Part shown: positions 21,264 through 31,425 of the stretch, one piece after another | Numbering within the stretch: the first letter of the stretch is position 1 | Layout of the letters: every line of letters begins with the position of its first letter | NCBI RefSeq assembly: GCF_030503875.2 | Contig: NZ_CP129968.2 | Span: forward strand, 2,816,001 to 2,880,000 | Direction of reading: 5' to 3' | DNA from: Marivirga arenosa | GTDB lineage: Bacteria > Bacteroidota > Bacteroidia > Cytophagales > Cyclobacteriaceae | DNA length: 64,000 bases | Position numbers and translations under genes: made by a program | The notes under the pieces: generated by a model | The model's input: the letters and a program-made list of their open reading frames with translations, nothing else | The model's database searches: none | What the model was told of the DNA's origin: nothing

Positions 21264-23432
21264 ATGATTATGAAAAAATTATTAGTACTAATATTTGTTT
21301 TAAGTTCAAGTTTAGCACTTGCTCAAAAAAATATCACTGTATCCGACATCTATGAAAAAGGCACTTTCAGACAAGAGTCTGTTTATAATGTGAACTGGAT
21401 GAACGATGGAAAGTATTATTCTGCCCTGGAGGATAATAAAGTCCAAAAGATTAATGTTGAAAACGGAAAAGTTGTTGAAACTTTAGTAGACGGAAATGAG
21501 CTAGAGCCTGCATTAAATATTAGAAGTTATACATTTAGTGAGGATGAGAAGAAGTTATTATTAGCTACTGAAGTGAATTATATCTACAGAAGATCCTTTA
21601 CTGCTCAATATTATGTGTATAATTTGGAGGATGAGAGCTTAACCCCTCTTTCAGAAAACCCACAGATGTTTGCTACCTTTTCGCCTGACGCCTCTAAAGT
21701 AGCTTATGTGTTTGAGAACAATATTTACATTTTTGATTTAGAAAGTGAAGAAACTACGCAAGTTACATCAGATGGAAAAATCAATGAAATCATAAATGGT
21801 GGTTCTGACTGGGTTTATGAAGAGGAATTTTACATCACCAAAACTTTCTATTGGTCACTAGATGGTAAAAAATTAGCTTATTACACTATGGATGAAAGCC
21901 ATGTTAGAGAATATACGCTTCAAAAATGGAATGATGGTCAATTATACCCTGAAAATTATGTTTATAAATACCCTAAAGCGGGAGAAGATAATTCTTATGT
22001 ATGGATTTCAGTTTATGATTTAGCTTCTGAAAAGAGTGTGAAAATGGATATTGGTGAAGAAAAAAACCAATATATTCCTCGAGTACAATGGACTAAAAAT
22101 TCAAATCTTTTAAGTATTATCAGAATGAACAGAAGACAGAACATTCTTGAAATACTTCATGCAAATGCCAGCACAGGAGAAAGTAAAGTTGTTCTTAAAG
22201 AGGAATCTGAAACCTATGTAGCCTTAAATTATTGTGATGATTTAACCTATACAAATGATGGGAAATACTTTATTCATTCAAGTGAAATGGAAGGCTTTAA
22301 GCATCTTTATCTTTATACATTAGATGGTAAATTAGTTAGACAAATTACTGAGGGAGATTGGGAAGTAGTAAGTATAGTCGGTATTGATCAAGATAATAGT
22401 ACCATCTATTATATCAGTACGGAAAATTCACCATTAGACAGATCTTTTTATTCTATCAAAATGAATGGAAAGAAAAAGCAATTGTTAGGTGAGAAAATGG
22501 GTGTTAGTCGTATTAATATGAGTAATGATTTTGAATACTACTTGAAATACTACAGCAATCCAACTACACCAAATCAAGTAAGCCTACACCAAACGAAAGG
22601 CAATAAAAAATTAGTAACCCTAAAAGACAATAAAAGCTATAAAGCAATCACTGAAGAGTTTGGCTTTGTTGAGAAAGAATATTTTACTTTCAAAACTTCA
22701 GAGGATGTGGAATTAAATGGTTATTTCTTAAAACCAGCTAATTTTGATGCTTCTAAGGAGTATCCTGTCATTGTATACCAATATAGCGGACCTGGTAGTC
22801 AGCAAGTTCAAAATGGATGGAGCGGAAGCCATTTCAATTGGCACCAAATGATGACTCAGAAAGGATATGTTATTGCCGTTATCGATCCTAGAGGAACTGG
22901 TGGAAGAGGTGAAGCTTTCAAAAAAATTACATACCGCCAATTAGGTAAGTATGAAACGAAAGATATGATTGAGGCCGGAAAATATTTAGCTAGTCTTAAT
23001 TATATAGATTCTGAAAGAGTTGGAATATGGGGATGGTCATACGGTGGCTATATGGCTGGAAATGTAATTTTAGACGGGGCTGATGTTTATAATGCAGCAG
23101 TTTCAGTAGCGATGGTATCTAATTGGAGATATTATGATACTATTTATACTGAAAGATATATGGATACTCCTCAGAATAACCCTAATGGTTATGATGATAA
23201 TTCACCATTAAGTAAGGTTGAAAAATTAGAAGATCCTTATTTGGTGATTCATGGTACTGGTGATGATAATGTGCATGTTCAGCATACAGTAGTTTATCAA
23301 GATGCATTATTAGAAGCTGGAAAACAATTTGATCTATTCTATTATCCTGACAGAACACATGGAATAGGTGAAAATGGCGCAAGACCACATCTTTTTAGAA
23401 TGATGACTGACTGGTGGTTGGAGAACTTATAA
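21264..23432 (+). CDS. Dipeptidyl peptidase IV family serine peptidase (S9B)
   Basis: 722 residues; removes N-terminal dipeptides, usually X-Pro, in the periplasm. Signal peptide KKLLVLIFVLSSSLALAQ; an ATG at 21270 is an equally good start. N-terminal eight-bladed propeller with the substrate N-terminus-binding motif DWVYEEEF, then the alpha/beta hydrolase domain with the nucleophile in GWSYGGYMAG, the Asp in GTGDDNVHVQ and the His in DRTHGIG. Family members help peptide feeding in Bacteroidota. Monocistronic, with a terminator at 23460. Confidence 0.92.
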   Translation: MIMKKLLVLIFVLSSSLALAQKNITVSDIYEKGTFRQESVYNVNWMNDGKYYSALEDNKVQKINVENGKVVETLVDGNELEPALNIRSYTFSEDEKKLLLATEVNYIYRRSFTAQYYVYNLEDESLTPLSENPQMFATFSPDASKVAYVFENNIYIFDLESEETTQVTSDGKINEIINGGSDWVYEEEFYITKTFYWSLDGKKLAYYTMDESHVREYTLQKWNDGQLYPENYVYKYPKAGEDNSYVWISVYDLASEKSVKMDIGEEKNQYIPRVQWTKNSNLLSIIRMNRRQNILEILHANASTGESKVVLKEESETYVALNYCDDLTYTNDGKYFIHSSEMEGFKHLYLYTLDGKLVRQITEGDWEVVSIVGIDQDNSTIYYISTENSPLDRSFYSIKMNGKKKQLLGEKMGVSRINMSNDFEYYLKYYSNPTTPNQVSLHQTKGNKKLVTLKDNKSYKAITEEFGFVEKEYFTFKTSEDVELNGYFLKPANFDASKEYPVIVYQYSGPGSQQVQNGWSGSHFNWHQMMTQKGYVIAVIDPRGTGGRGEAFKKITYRQLGKYETKDMIEAGKYLASLNYIDSERVGIWGWSYGGYMAGNVILDGADVYNAAVSVAMVSNWRYYDTIYTERYMDTPQNNPNGYDDNSPLSKVEKLEDPYLVIHGTGDDNVHVQHTVVYQDALLEAGKQFDLFYYPDRTHGIGENGARPHLFRMMTDWWLENL

Positions 23433-23459
23433 TCAATAGTAAAGTTATAATATGAATTA

Positions 23460-23484
23460 AAGCTCGGTTCTACCGGGCTTTTTT
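23460..23484 (+). terminator. Intrinsic terminator after the DPP IV gene
   Basis: AAGCTCGG (23460-23467) pairs with CCGGGCTT (23473-23480) around TTCTA, followed by a T-run. Confidence 0.8.
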
Positions 23485-23587
23485 ATTTTCTGCATACTAG
23501 AGTATCTACGAAATATCTTTCAAACACAAAAATAATCCATAATTTAAAAGCATAAGTCTGCCTTACGCCTATCCTATAATCAACAAA

Positions 23588-23629
23588 AAAGAGGTTGTCT
23601 TAAAATTTTACTTTTTAGACAACCTCTTT
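23588..23629 (-). terminator. Terminator downstream of fadD
   Basis: Thirteen-base arms AAAGAGGTTGTCT (23588-23600) and AGACAACCTCTTT (23617-23629), with the small palindrome TAAAATTTTA in the loop; a run of A on the left gives the T-run on the minus strand. Confidence 0.75.
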
Positions 23630-23654
23630 TCAATATTAATAAGATTTAAATGTT

Positions 23655-25322
23655 TTAATTATCTCTTAAGTGTCTTCTGATGATCTTACCCACATTTGAT
23701 TTAGGTAATTCTGTTTCAAAAGATACTGATTTTGGACACTTATAGGCAGTTAGGTTTTCTTTGCAATACGCAATTACCTCTTCTTCAGTTAAGCTATCAT
23801 CTTTTTTCACAACGAAGGCTTTTACCACTTCCGTTGATTTTTCATCGGGAATACCAATTACAGCTACTTCAAGAACTTTATCCATTCCTGCAATTACATC
23901 TTCAATTTCATTTGGATACACGTTGAAACCAGATACATTAATCATATCTTTCTTTCTATCCACAATTTTGAAGAACCCATCCTCATCCCTTACTCCAACA
24001 TCACCAGTTCTAAACCAATCACCATTAAAGAAAGTGGTATCATTTAATTCTGGTTTATTCCAATAACCTGACATTACCTGTGGTCCTTTACCACAAATTT
24101 CTCCTGGTTCACCAACTGCAACTTCATTGCCTTCATCATCTAATATTTTCATATTAGTACTTGGGGTAGGAATTCCAATCGTACCAATTCTTTCAGTACC
24201 ATCCAATGGATTAACACTCAATACGGGTGAAGTTTCACTCAATCCGTATCCTTCTACTAAAGGACCACCTGTTAGTTTCTTCCACTTTTCAGCAACAGCT
24301 CTTTGAACAGCCATACCGCCTCCAATAGAACCTTTTAGATGAGAAAAATCTACTTCATTAATATTTGGCTGATTTAATAAACCATTAAATAGAGTATTAA
24401 CACCGGTCATTAAGGTAAATGGATGCTTTTTCAATTCTTTAATGAAAGCAGGCATGTCCCTAGGATTGGTGATTAAAATACTTTTAGCCCCAATACTGAA
24501 CATTAAAATACCATTTACAGCTAATGCAAATATATGGTATAATGGTAAAGCTGTAATCATTTGTTCTTGCAAACCATCTGTAAATAATGGTTTAAACCAT
24601 TCCTTAGTTTGCATAGTATGCGCCACAAGATTTCTATGTGATAATTGAGCACCTTTACTTACTCCTGTGGTACCTCCGGTATATTGCAAAAATGCAAGAT
24701 CAGAAGAATCAATTTCAGGCTTTTTAAAAGTATAATTTTTACCCTTTTTCAAAACGTCCTTAAATTTTATAGCAGACGGTAAATTGTAGCTAGGGACCAT
24801 CTTTTTAACATTCTTTACTACAAAATTTACTATACCACCTTTCAGACCACCCAGCATATCCCCTAATTGAGTCACGATTACCGTTTTGATTTCAGTTTCT
24901 GCTAAAATCTTTTCAAGATTGCTAGCAAAGTTGGCTACAATAACGATAGCTTTAGCACCTGAATCCTTAAACTGATGAGCCATTTCTCGTGAGGTATATA
25001 ATGGATTGGTACCTACTACAATTAATCCAGCTTTTAAAGCTCCTATCATGGCAATAGGGTACTGCAAACAGTTAGGCATTTGGATTGCTATTCTATCTCC
25101 TTTTTTTAACCCTGCCTCATTTTGTAAATAAGCAGCAAAGTTATTTGAAAGCTCATCTACTTCAGAATATTTTAAAACCTTACCCATATTCTCATAGGCT
25201 TCATTATCGCCATGCTTTTGAAAAACTTCTTCAAATAATTCAGGTAGGTTTTTGTATTGATCTGGGTTTATCTCTTTTGGTACTCCTTTTGGATAGTGAT
25301 TGTACCATGGAAAGTCGCTCAT
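23655..25322 (-). CDS. fadD: Long-chain fatty-acid--CoA ligase (FadD type)
   Basis: Activates fatty acids to acyl-CoA with ATP. 555 residues, collinear with E. coli FadD: N-terminal WYNHYPKGVPKEINPDQY, MPNCLQYPIAMIGALKAGLIV, AMP-binding motif LQYTGGTTGVSKGA, GYGLSETSPV, then WFRTGDVGVRDEDGFF and VDRKKDMINVSGFNVYP and the C-terminal Lys motif in LPKSNVGKIIRR. Cytosolic or membrane-associated; chain-length preference cannot be read. It is divergent from the suf operon; a 7+2+7 dyad at 25408 lies about 90 bases upstream of its start and is a candidate operator. Confidence 0.88.
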   Translation of the reverse strand: MSDFPWYNHYPKGVPKEINPDQYKNLPELFEEVFQKHGDNEAYENMGKVLKYSEVDELSNNFAAYLQNEAGLKKGDRIAIQMPNCLQYPIAMIGALKAGLIVVGTNPLYTSREMAHQFKDSGAKAIVIVANFASNLEKILAETEIKTVIVTQLGDMLGGLKGGIVNFVVKNVKKMVPSYNLPSAIKFKDVLKKGKNYTFKKPEIDSSDLAFLQYTGGTTGVSKGAQLSHRNLVAHTMQTKEWFKPLFTDGLQEQMITALPLYHIFALAVNGILMFSIGAKSILITNPRDMPAFIKELKKHPFTLMTGVNTLFNGLLNQPNINEVDFSHLKGSIGGGMAVQRAVAEKWKKLTGGPLVEGYGLSETSPVLSVNPLDGTERIGTIGIPTPSTNMKILDDEGNEVAVGEPGEICGKGPQVMSGYWNKPELNDTTFFNGDWFRTGDVGVRDEDGFFKIVDRKKDMINVSGFNVYPNEIEDVIAGMDKVLEVAVIGIPDEKSTEVVKAFVVKKDDSLTEEEVIAYCKENLTAYKCPKSVSFETELPKSNVGKIIRRHLRDN

Positions 25323-25407
25323 AGTCGTATATTTAATTCAATTTTTAAATTTTCGGATTGGAAATTAATAAAAAATATTCTTCTTCCATAGAGCTATTTT
25401 AAACAAC

Positions 25408-25423
25408 ATTCATACATATGAAT
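25408..25423. promoter_or_regulatory. Dyad upstream of fadD, candidate operator
   Basis: ATTCATA-CA-TATGAAT, a perfect 7+2+7 inverted repeat, 86-101 bases upstream of the fadD start in the 374-base divergent gap. Size fits a dimeric helix-turn-helix repressor such as a TetR-type fatty-acid regulator; the identity is a guess. Confidence 0.4.
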
Positions 25424-25544
25424 CTAATATTTCAATATTTACTGTAAATCAGACTTTTACAGATAACCGCTTCTTCTGTATTATTACTGGAAAATCTATT
25501 GAAAAACATTCTCTAATAACATTTAGTCCAATATTTCGTCAAAA

Positions 25545-25589
25545 TACATGTAGCTGTATGTATTATAAGCTTTACCTATTGCGCAATAG
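25545..25589. promoter_or_regulatory. Two dyads upstream of the suf promoter
   Basis: TACATGTAGCTGTATGTA (25545-25562) is symmetric at 14 of 18 positions around AGCT. CTATTGCGCAATAG (25576-25589) is a perfect 14-base palindrome with a GC-rich centre in very AT-rich DNA. Both lie 65-110 bases upstream of the predicted suf -7 box, a fitting place for an activator or an iron or redox regulator. The rest of the fadD-sufB gap (25323-25696) shows no other feature. Confidence 0.45.
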
Positions 25590-25626
25590 TTTTTATTGAT
25601 AATTCTGTGTTTAAAAAATATAGGTT

Positions 25627-25662
25627 TTTGATAACATTAGCACATAAAATATGTTAGCTTTG
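25627..25662 (+). promoter_or_regulatory. Predicted suf operon promoter
   Basis: TTTG at 25627-25630 and TAGCTTTG (TAnnTTTG) at 25655-25662, with 24 bases between, one more than usual. About 30 nt of leader before the sufB ATG. Confidence 0.6.
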
Positions 25663-25696
25663 TACCTAAATTGAAATTAGTCTAAATAATCCATAT

Positions 25697-27142
25697 ATGA
25701 GTAAGGACGATCAAATACTGGAAGAATTTGCTTCTAAAGAATACGAGCATGGCTGGACAGTTGATATTGAAGCTGACTCGGCACCTCCCGGTTTAAATGA
25801 AGATATTGTACGTTTTATATCTGCAAAAAAAGAAGAACCTGAATGGCTTCTTGAATGGAGGTTGAAAGCTTATAGAAATTGGAGAAAAATGACAGAGCCG
25901 AGTTGGGCCAACGTTCATTATCCAAAACCAAATTTTGAAGATATTATTTATTATTCTGCTCCTAAGCAGAAAGATAAACCTAAAAGCTTAGATGAAGTGG
26001 ATCCTGAATTAAGGAAAACTTTTGAGCGTTTAGGAATTTCTTTGACAGAGCAAAAAAGATTAACAGGTGTAGCGGTAGATGCAGTAATGGATTCCGTTTC
26101 TGTGGGTACTACCTTTAAAAAGCAACTAGCTGAATTAGGAATTATTTTCTGTTCATTTAGCGAGGCTGTTAAAGAACATCCTGAGTTAGTTAAAAAATAT
26201 CTTGGTTCTGTTGTACCTTCTAATGATAATTTCTATGCTGCTTTAAATTCTGCTGTATTCTCTGACGGTTCATTCTGTTACATTCCAAAAGGTGTAAGAT
26301 GTCCGGTAGAGCTTTCAACTTATTTCAGAATCAATGCAGCAAATACAGGACAATTTGAAAGAACTTTAATTGTTGCTGAAGATGATTCATATGTAAGTTA
26401 TCTGGAAGGATGTACTGCTCCTATGCGTGATGAAAATCAATTACACGCTGCTGTAGTTGAAATTTATGCAGCTAAAAATGCAGAAGTAAAGTACTCTACG
26501 GTACAAAACTGGTATCCAGGTAATAAAGAAGGTAAAGGCGGTATTTATAATTTTGTTACCAAAAGAGGTATCTGTGCCGGAGATTATGCAAAGATTTCAT
26601 GGACACAAGTTGAAACTGGTTCTGCTGTAACTTGGAAATACCCTAGTTGTATACTCAAAGGAGATTATTCACAAGGTGAATTCTATTCTGTTGCTGTTAC
26701 TAATAATATGCAACAAGCAGATACTGGTACTAAAATGATTCACTTAGGTAAAAATACTAAAAGTAGAATTGTTTCTAAAGGTGTTTCTGGAGGTAAAAGC
26801 CAAAATTCCTACAGAGGTTTAGTGGAAATTCATAAAAGAGCTGAGAATTCAAGAAACTTTTCTCAATGTGACTCTTTATTAATGGGTGATAGATGTGGAG
26901 CACACACTTTCCCTTACATTGAGGTTAAGAATAAATCTTCTCAAATAGAACATGAAGCTACCACTTCTAAAATTGGAGAAGATCAAATTTTCTATTGTCA
27001 GCAAAGAGGTATTGACGAAGAAAGTGCAGTTGCCTTAATCGTAAATGGTTATTGTAAAGAGGTTTTAAATAACCTTCCAATGGAATTTGCTGTAGAGGCT
27101 CAAAAATTATTAGCCTTAACTTTAGAAGGATCTGTAGGATAA
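25697..27142 (+). CDS. sufB: Fe-S cluster assembly protein SufB
   Basis: Core scaffold of the SufBCD complex, on which the Fe-S cluster is built. 481 residues, normal length. Recognised by [21 protein letters not shown], the segment [40 protein letters not shown], and the C-terminal Cys/His region [20 protein letters not shown] followed by the [10 protein letters not shown] helix shared with SufD. First gene of the operon, behind a TAGCTTTG promoter box and two dyads. Confidence 0.96.
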   Translation: MSKDDQILEEFASKEYEHGWTVDIEADSAPPGLNEDIVRFISAKKEEPEWLLEWRLKAYRNWRKMTEPSWANVHYPKPNFEDIIYYSAPKQKDKPKSLDEVDPELRKTFERLGISLTEQKRLTGVAVDAVMDSVSVGTTFKKQLAELGIIFCSFSEAVKEHPELVKKYLGSVVPSNDNFYAALNSAVFSDGSFCYIPKGVRCPVELSTYFRINAANTGQFERTLIVAEDDSYVSYLEGCTAPMRDENQLHAAVVEIYAAKNAEVKYSTVQNWYPGNKEGKGGIYNFVTKRGICAGDYAKISWTQVETGSAVTWKYPSCILKGDYSQGEFYSVAVTNNMQQADTGTKMIHLGKNTKSRIVSKGVSGGKSQNSYRGLVEIHKRAENSRNFSQCDSLLMGDRCGAHTFPYIEVKNKSSQIEHEATTSKIGEDQIFYCQQRGIDEESAVALIVNGYCKEVLNNLPMEFAVEAQKLLALTLEGSVG

Positions 27143-27193
27143 TAGACCTTTATTCAAACACTAGAATATTATTATTTTTTGAAATAAGTAGAT

Positions 27194-27949
27194 ATGTTAT
27201 CGATTAAAAATTTACACGCCTCAATAGAAGGTAAAGAAATACTAAAAGGAATTAACTTAGAAGTTAAGCCAGGCGAAGTACATGCTATCATGGGACCCAA
27301 TGGTTCTGGTAAAAGTACTTTAGCTTCTGTTTTAGCTGGCAGAGAGGATTATGAAGTAGACTCAGGTGAAATTTCTTTCAATGGTAAAGATTTGCTTGAA
27401 TTAGAAGCTGATGAAAGAGCGCAGGAAGGCGTATTTTTAGCATTTCAATATCCAATTGAAATTCCTGGAGTAACCACTACAAACTTCATGAAAACAGCTT
27501 TAAACAAGATTCGTGAACATAAAGGGTTAGAGCCATTAGATGCTGTATCATTCCTTAGCTTAATGAAAGAAAAAATGAAGTTGGTTGAAATCGACCAATC
27601 ATTATTAAGCCGTTCACTAAATGAAGGTTTCTCAGGTGGTGAGAAAAAAAGAAATGAAATTTTCCAAATGGCGATGCTTGAGCCTACCCTATCTATTCTA
27701 GATGAAACTGATTCTGGTTTAGATATTGATGCGCTAAGAATTGTAGCAAATGGTGTAAATAAGCTTAAAAGTGATGACAACGCTTCCATAGTGGTTACTC
27801 ACTATCAGAGATTATTAGATTATATCGTTCCAGATTTCGTACACGTTCTTTTCAACGGAAAAATTGTTAAAACTGGTGGAAAGGAATTAGCTCTTCAATT
27901 AGAAGAAAAAGGATACGATTGGATCAAAGAAGAAGCAGGCGTTGCATAA
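27194..27949 (+). CDS. sufC: Fe-S assembly ATPase SufC
   Basis: ABC-type ATPase that powers SufB-SufD rearrangement. 251 residues: Walker [19 protein letters not shown] (about residue 34), Q-loop [13 protein letters not shown], signature [17 protein letters not shown], Walker [12 protein letters not shown] and the switch His in [12 protein letters not shown]. No membrane segment. Lies 51 bases after sufB and 18 before sufD. Confidence 0.96.
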   Translation: MLSIKNLHASIEGKEILKGINLEVKPGEVHAIMGPNGSGKSTLASVLAGREDYEVDSGEISFNGKDLLELEADERAQEGVFLAFQYPIEIPGVTTTNFMKTALNKIREHKGLEPLDAVSFLSLMKEKMKLVEIDQSLLSRSLNEGFSGGEKKRNEIFQMAMLEPTLSILDETDSGLDIDALRIVANGVNKLKSDDNASIVVTHYQRLLDYIVPDFVHVLFNGKIVKTGGKELALQLEEKGYDWIKEEAGVA

Positions 27950-27967
27950 TTTTAATCAGCAATACAT

Positions 27968-29296
27968 ATGAGTAAATTGATTAAAGAAGATATAGATAAA
28001 TTTTTCATCGAGCAATTTCAAGCTTTTGAAAATTCTTTAAACGGAGAAAGTAAAAAGCCTTTACATGCCGAAAGAAAAACTGCCATTGATAAATTCAAAA
28101 CAGCAGGTTTTCCCCATGCAAAAGATGAAGAATATAAATACAGTAATATAGCTAAGACATTTGGTAGACTTTTTAGTTTAGACAACATGTCAGATGGTGC
28201 TTTTTCATTAAGCATCGATGAGGCTTCTAAATATTTTATTCCTGAATTGGATGCTATTCGTTTGGTATTTGTAAACGGTGTTTTAGATGCTAATCTGTCA
28301 GATGACTTTAGCTCTCTTCCAAAAGGAGTTCATATTCAGCCAATAAAAATTGCAGCCGATGACTATGCTGAAGATTTTGAAAAGCACTTCAACAAGCACG
28401 AAATCGAAGGGTCTGATAATTTTACAGATTTAAATACAGCTTTTACAAATGGCGGAGTATTTGTAAAAATTGATAAAAGCGTAGTGGCTGAAAAGTCAAT
28501 TGCATGTTATTATTTCAACGATGCGAAAAATGCTGATATAGTAAGTCAACCTAGAAATTTAGTTATAGCTGAAAAGAATAGTCAGGCATCTGTTATAGAA
28601 TCCTACATTACATTAGGTGAGCACGCTAGTTTTACCAATGCAGTAACTGAAATTGTGGTTGAAGACGATGCAATATTTGACTATTACAAATATCAAAACG
28701 AATCGGATAAAGCGATTCAAGTTGGTACAACTATGGTACACCAATTAGGCAAATCAGTTTTTAATGGTGTTACTCTAAGTTTGAATGGTGCTATGTTACG
28801 TAACAATCTTAATATAGCTGTATATAAAGAGCATTCTGAAACGAATATGTATGGTTTGTATCTACTGGATGGAAACACACATGTAGATAATCACACAGTA
28901 GTAGACCATAAAGTACCTAATTGTGAAAGCAATGAGATGTACAAAGGTATCTTAGACGGCAAGTCTAGAGGTGTATTTAATGGTAAAATCTTTGTTCGTC
29001 AGGATGCACAGAAAACAAATGCTTTTCAATCTAATAGAAATGTAGTTTTATCGGATGATGCTGAGGTTGATACTAAGCCTCAATTAGAAATTTGGGCAGA
29101 TGATGTTCAATGTTCTCATGGTTGTACAGTTGGCCAGCTAGATGCTGATCAATTATTTTACCTAAGAGCAAGAGGTATTGATAAAAAAACTGCTAAATCC
29201 ATACTTTTAAATGCTTTTGCATCTGATGTATTAAGCAATATTAAAATAGAAGCATTTAGAACGCTAATGGAGAACAAAATTCATGAAAGGCTGTAG
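27968..29296 (+). CDS. sufD: Fe-S assembly protein SufD
   Basis: Partner of SufB in the SufBC2D scaffold, needed for iron entry. 442 residues. Family signs: FPHAKDEEYKYSNI near the N-terminus, NTHVDNHTVVDHKVPNC, the stretch GVFNGKIFVRQDAQKTNAFQ, then QLEIWADDVQCSHGCTVGQL and FYLRARGIDKKTAKSILL near the end. The conserved His and Cys of the C-terminal core are present. Situated between sufC and sufS. Confidence 0.95.
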   Translation: MSKLIKEDIDKFFIEQFQAFENSLNGESKKPLHAERKTAIDKFKTAGFPHAKDEEYKYSNIAKTFGRLFSLDNMSDGAFSLSIDEASKYFIPELDAIRLVFVNGVLDANLSDDFSSLPKGVHIQPIKIAADDYAEDFEKHFNKHEIEGSDNFTDLNTAFTNGGVFVKIDKSVVAEKSIACYYFNDAKNADIVSQPRNLVIAEKNSQASVIESYITLGEHASFTNAVTEIVVEDDAIFDYYKYQNESDKAIQVGTTMVHQLGKSVFNGVTLSLNGAMLRNNLNIAVYKEHSETNMYGLYLLDGNTHVDNHTVVDHKVPNCESNEMYKGILDGKSRGVFNGKIFVRQDAQKTNAFQSNRNVVLSDDAEVDTKPQLEIWADDVQCSHGCTVGQLDADQLFYLRARGIDKKTAKSILLNAFASDVLSNIKIEAFRTLMENKIHERL

Positions 29297-29329
29297 TCAA
29301 TCAATAAATTAAATCATTAAATATATTTT

Positions 29330-30568
29330 ATGAGTGTAGCTTTAGCTTCCAATATTGATATAAATAGTATTAGAAAAGATTTCCCAATCATTGATCAAAA
29401 GGTAAATGGGAAACCTCTTATCTATTTTGACAATGCAGCTACCACACAAAAACCCAAATCGGTTATAGAAGCATTATCTGAATACTATAGTTCATATAAT
29501 GCTAACATACATAGAGGATTACATACTTTAGCTGAAAAGGCAACTACTGCTTTTGAAGATACTCGAAAAGTATTTCAAAAGTTTATTAATGCAAATGAAG
29601 TTGAAGAAGTAATTTTTACAAAAGGAACTACAGATAGCATTAATCTAGTAGCTAACGCCTATGGTAGAAAATTTTTAGAGAAAGGTGATGAAATAGTGAT
29701 TACGGCTATGGAACACCATTCTAATATTGTTCCATGGCAGATGATAGCTGAAGAAAAAGGAGCTGTATTAAAAATTATACCTGTTAATAAGAAGGGTGAA
29801 ATATCACTAGATGATGTAAAAGCTACTGTTAATAAGAATACCAAAATTGTAGCAGTAGTTTACGCTTCCAATTCATTGGGAACTGTTAATCCTGTTAAAG
29901 AGATTGCAAAAATAGCCCATGATCATGATGCAGTAATGCTTGTAGATGGGGCTCAAGCCTCCTCTCATTGTATAGTTGATGTTCAGGATTTGGATTGTGA
30001 TTTTTATGCTACTTCTGGCCATAAAATGTATGGGCCAACAGGTTGCGGGATTCTATATGGTAAAAGAGCTATTTTAGAAGAAATGAATCCTTATCAAGGT
30101 GGTGGTGAAATGATCAATAATGTATCATTTGAAAAAACTACTTATAATGATATTCCATATAAGTTTGAAGCTGGCACACCTAATATTGCAGATGTAGTAG
30201 CACTAAAAAAAGCTGCAGAATACATCAATAATATTGGAAAAGATAATATCATGGCACATGAAAAGGCATTAACAGCCCACGCTCATGAAAGATTATCCGA
30301 AATACCAGGCATTAACTTTTATGGAACAGCTGATGATAAAGTAAGCGTTGTTTCATTCACTATCGATAATCTACACCCTTATGATGCAGGTCTTATGTTA
30401 GATGCTAAGGGGATTGCAGTCAGAACAGGTCATCATTGTACGCAACCCTTAATGGAGCATTTCGGAATTGATGGAACAATTAGAGCTTCCTTTTCTGTTT
30501 ACAATACGATAGATGAAATAGATTTTTTTGTAGATTCTTTAAAAGATATAGTAGCAAAATTTAGCTAA
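29330..30568 (+). CDS. sufS: Cysteine desulfurase SufS
   Basis: PLP enzyme (class V aminotransferase fold) that strips sulfur from cysteine as a persulfide and hands it to SufE. 412 residues. Visible: IYFDNAATTQKP, NIHRGLHTLAEKAT, TAMEHHSNIVPWQ, LVDGAQASSH, the PLP Lys in ATSGHKMYGPTGCG, and the active Cys in VRTGHHCTQPLM. Followed after ten bases by its acceptor gene sufE. Confidence 0.96.
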   Translation: MSVALASNIDINSIRKDFPIIDQKVNGKPLIYFDNAATTQKPKSVIEALSEYYSSYNANIHRGLHTLAEKATTAFEDTRKVFQKFINANEVEEVIFTKGTTDSINLVANAYGRKFLEKGDEIVITAMEHHSNIVPWQMIAEEKGAVLKIIPVNKKGEISLDDVKATVNKNTKIVAVVYASNSLGTVNPVKEIAKIAHDHDAVMLVDGAQASSHCIVDVQDLDCDFYATSGHKMYGPTGCGILYGKRAILEEMNPYQGGGEMINNVSFEKTTYNDIPYKFEAGTPNIADVVALKKAAEYINNIGKDNIMAHEKALTAHAHERLSEIPGINFYGTADDKVSVVSFTIDNLHPYDAGLMLDAKGIAVRTGHHCTQPLMEHFGIDGTIRASFSVYNTIDEIDFFVDSLKDIVAKFS

Positions 30569-30578
30569 ATTATATTCA

Positions 30579-31022
30579 ATGTCTGATCAATCAATTAATA
30601 CGAGACAAGACGACATCATTGAAAAATTCTCCATGTTAGATGGAGATATGGAAATGATGATAGGTTATTTAATGGAGCTAGGCGAAAAGCTTCCTGAAAT
30701 GCCTGAAGAAATAAAAACGGAAGATAATATTGTAAAAGGTTGTCAATCAAAAGTTTGGTTAACCGCTGAAGAAAATGATGGTAATCTTAGCTTTCAAGCC
30801 GATAGTAATACAGCGATTACTAAAGGATTGGTAAGTTTATTAGTGTCTATATTAAACAATAGTGCAATAGATGATATTTTAAATGCTGATTTATATTTTG
30901 TTAATAAAATTGGTATGAATAGGTTTATTGGTACGCAAAGGTCTAATGGTTTTTTAGCTATGATTAAGCAAATCAAAATGTTTGCACTAGCGTATAAAAC
31001 CAAATTAGAAAATGAAGCTTAA
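30579..31022 (+). CDS. sufE: Sulfur acceptor SufE
   Basis: Takes the persulfide from SufS and passes it to SufB. 147 residues. The acceptor cysteine sits in NIVKGCQSKVWL; the N-terminal DDIIEKFSMLDGDMEMMIGYLMELGEKLP pattern is shown here by IIEKFSMLDGD, and RSNGFLAMIKQIK near the end is typical. A SufE rather than a SufU: no zinc-binding cysteine set. Confidence 0.92.
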   Translation: MSDQSINTRQDDIIEKFSMLDGDMEMMIGYLMELGEKLPEMPEEIKTEDNIVKGCQSKVWLTAEENDGNLSFQADSNTAITKGLVSLLVSILNNSAIDDILNADLYFVNKIGMNRFIGTQRSNGFLAMIKQIKMFALAYKTKLENEA

Positions 31023-31033
31023 ACAATAGCATT

Positions 31034-31375
31034 ATGGCTGAAGAAACAAAATTCGAAAAGAAATCGGAAATACCTAATTTAAGAGATAAGGTTCTAGAGG
31101 CTTTAAAATCAGTTTATGACCCTGAAATTCCAGTGGACATTTACGAATTAGGATTAATATATGAGGTGAATGTATACCCAGTTAATAATGTATACATTTT
31201 AATGACTTTAACCTCTCCTTCTTGCCCAGCAGCAGAGGATATCCCTAGCGAAGTCGAAATGAAAGTGAGAGCCATTGAAGGAATCAGTGATGTAAAGGTT
31301 GAATTAACTTTCGATCCACCTTATACTCAAGAAATGATGAGTGAAGCTGCAAAGCTTGAATTAGGCTTTATGTAA
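31034..31375 (+). CDS. DUF59/MIP18 family Fe-S maturation protein (SufT-like)
   Basis: 113-residue single-domain protein. KVLEALKSVYDPEIPVDIYELGLIYEV is the MIP18/PaaD signature (seen here as SVYDPEIPVDIYELGLIY), with the conserved cysteine in LTSPSCPAAEDIP and the ending VELTFDPPYTQEMMSEAAK. Such proteins assist Fe-S delivery to client proteins, and its place inside the suf operon supports that role. The same domain forms the N-terminus of Mrp at 49743. Confidence 0.88.
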   Translation: MAEETKFEKKSEIPNLRDKVLEALKSVYDPEIPVDIYELGLIYEVNVYPVNNVYILMTLTSPSCPAAEDIPSEVEMKVRAIEGISDVKVELTFDPPYTQEMMSEAAKLELGFM

Positions 31376-31425
31376 TTAATAAAAAGTAGAATAATCTAAT
31401 ATTTAAAATAATAAATTCATAATAT

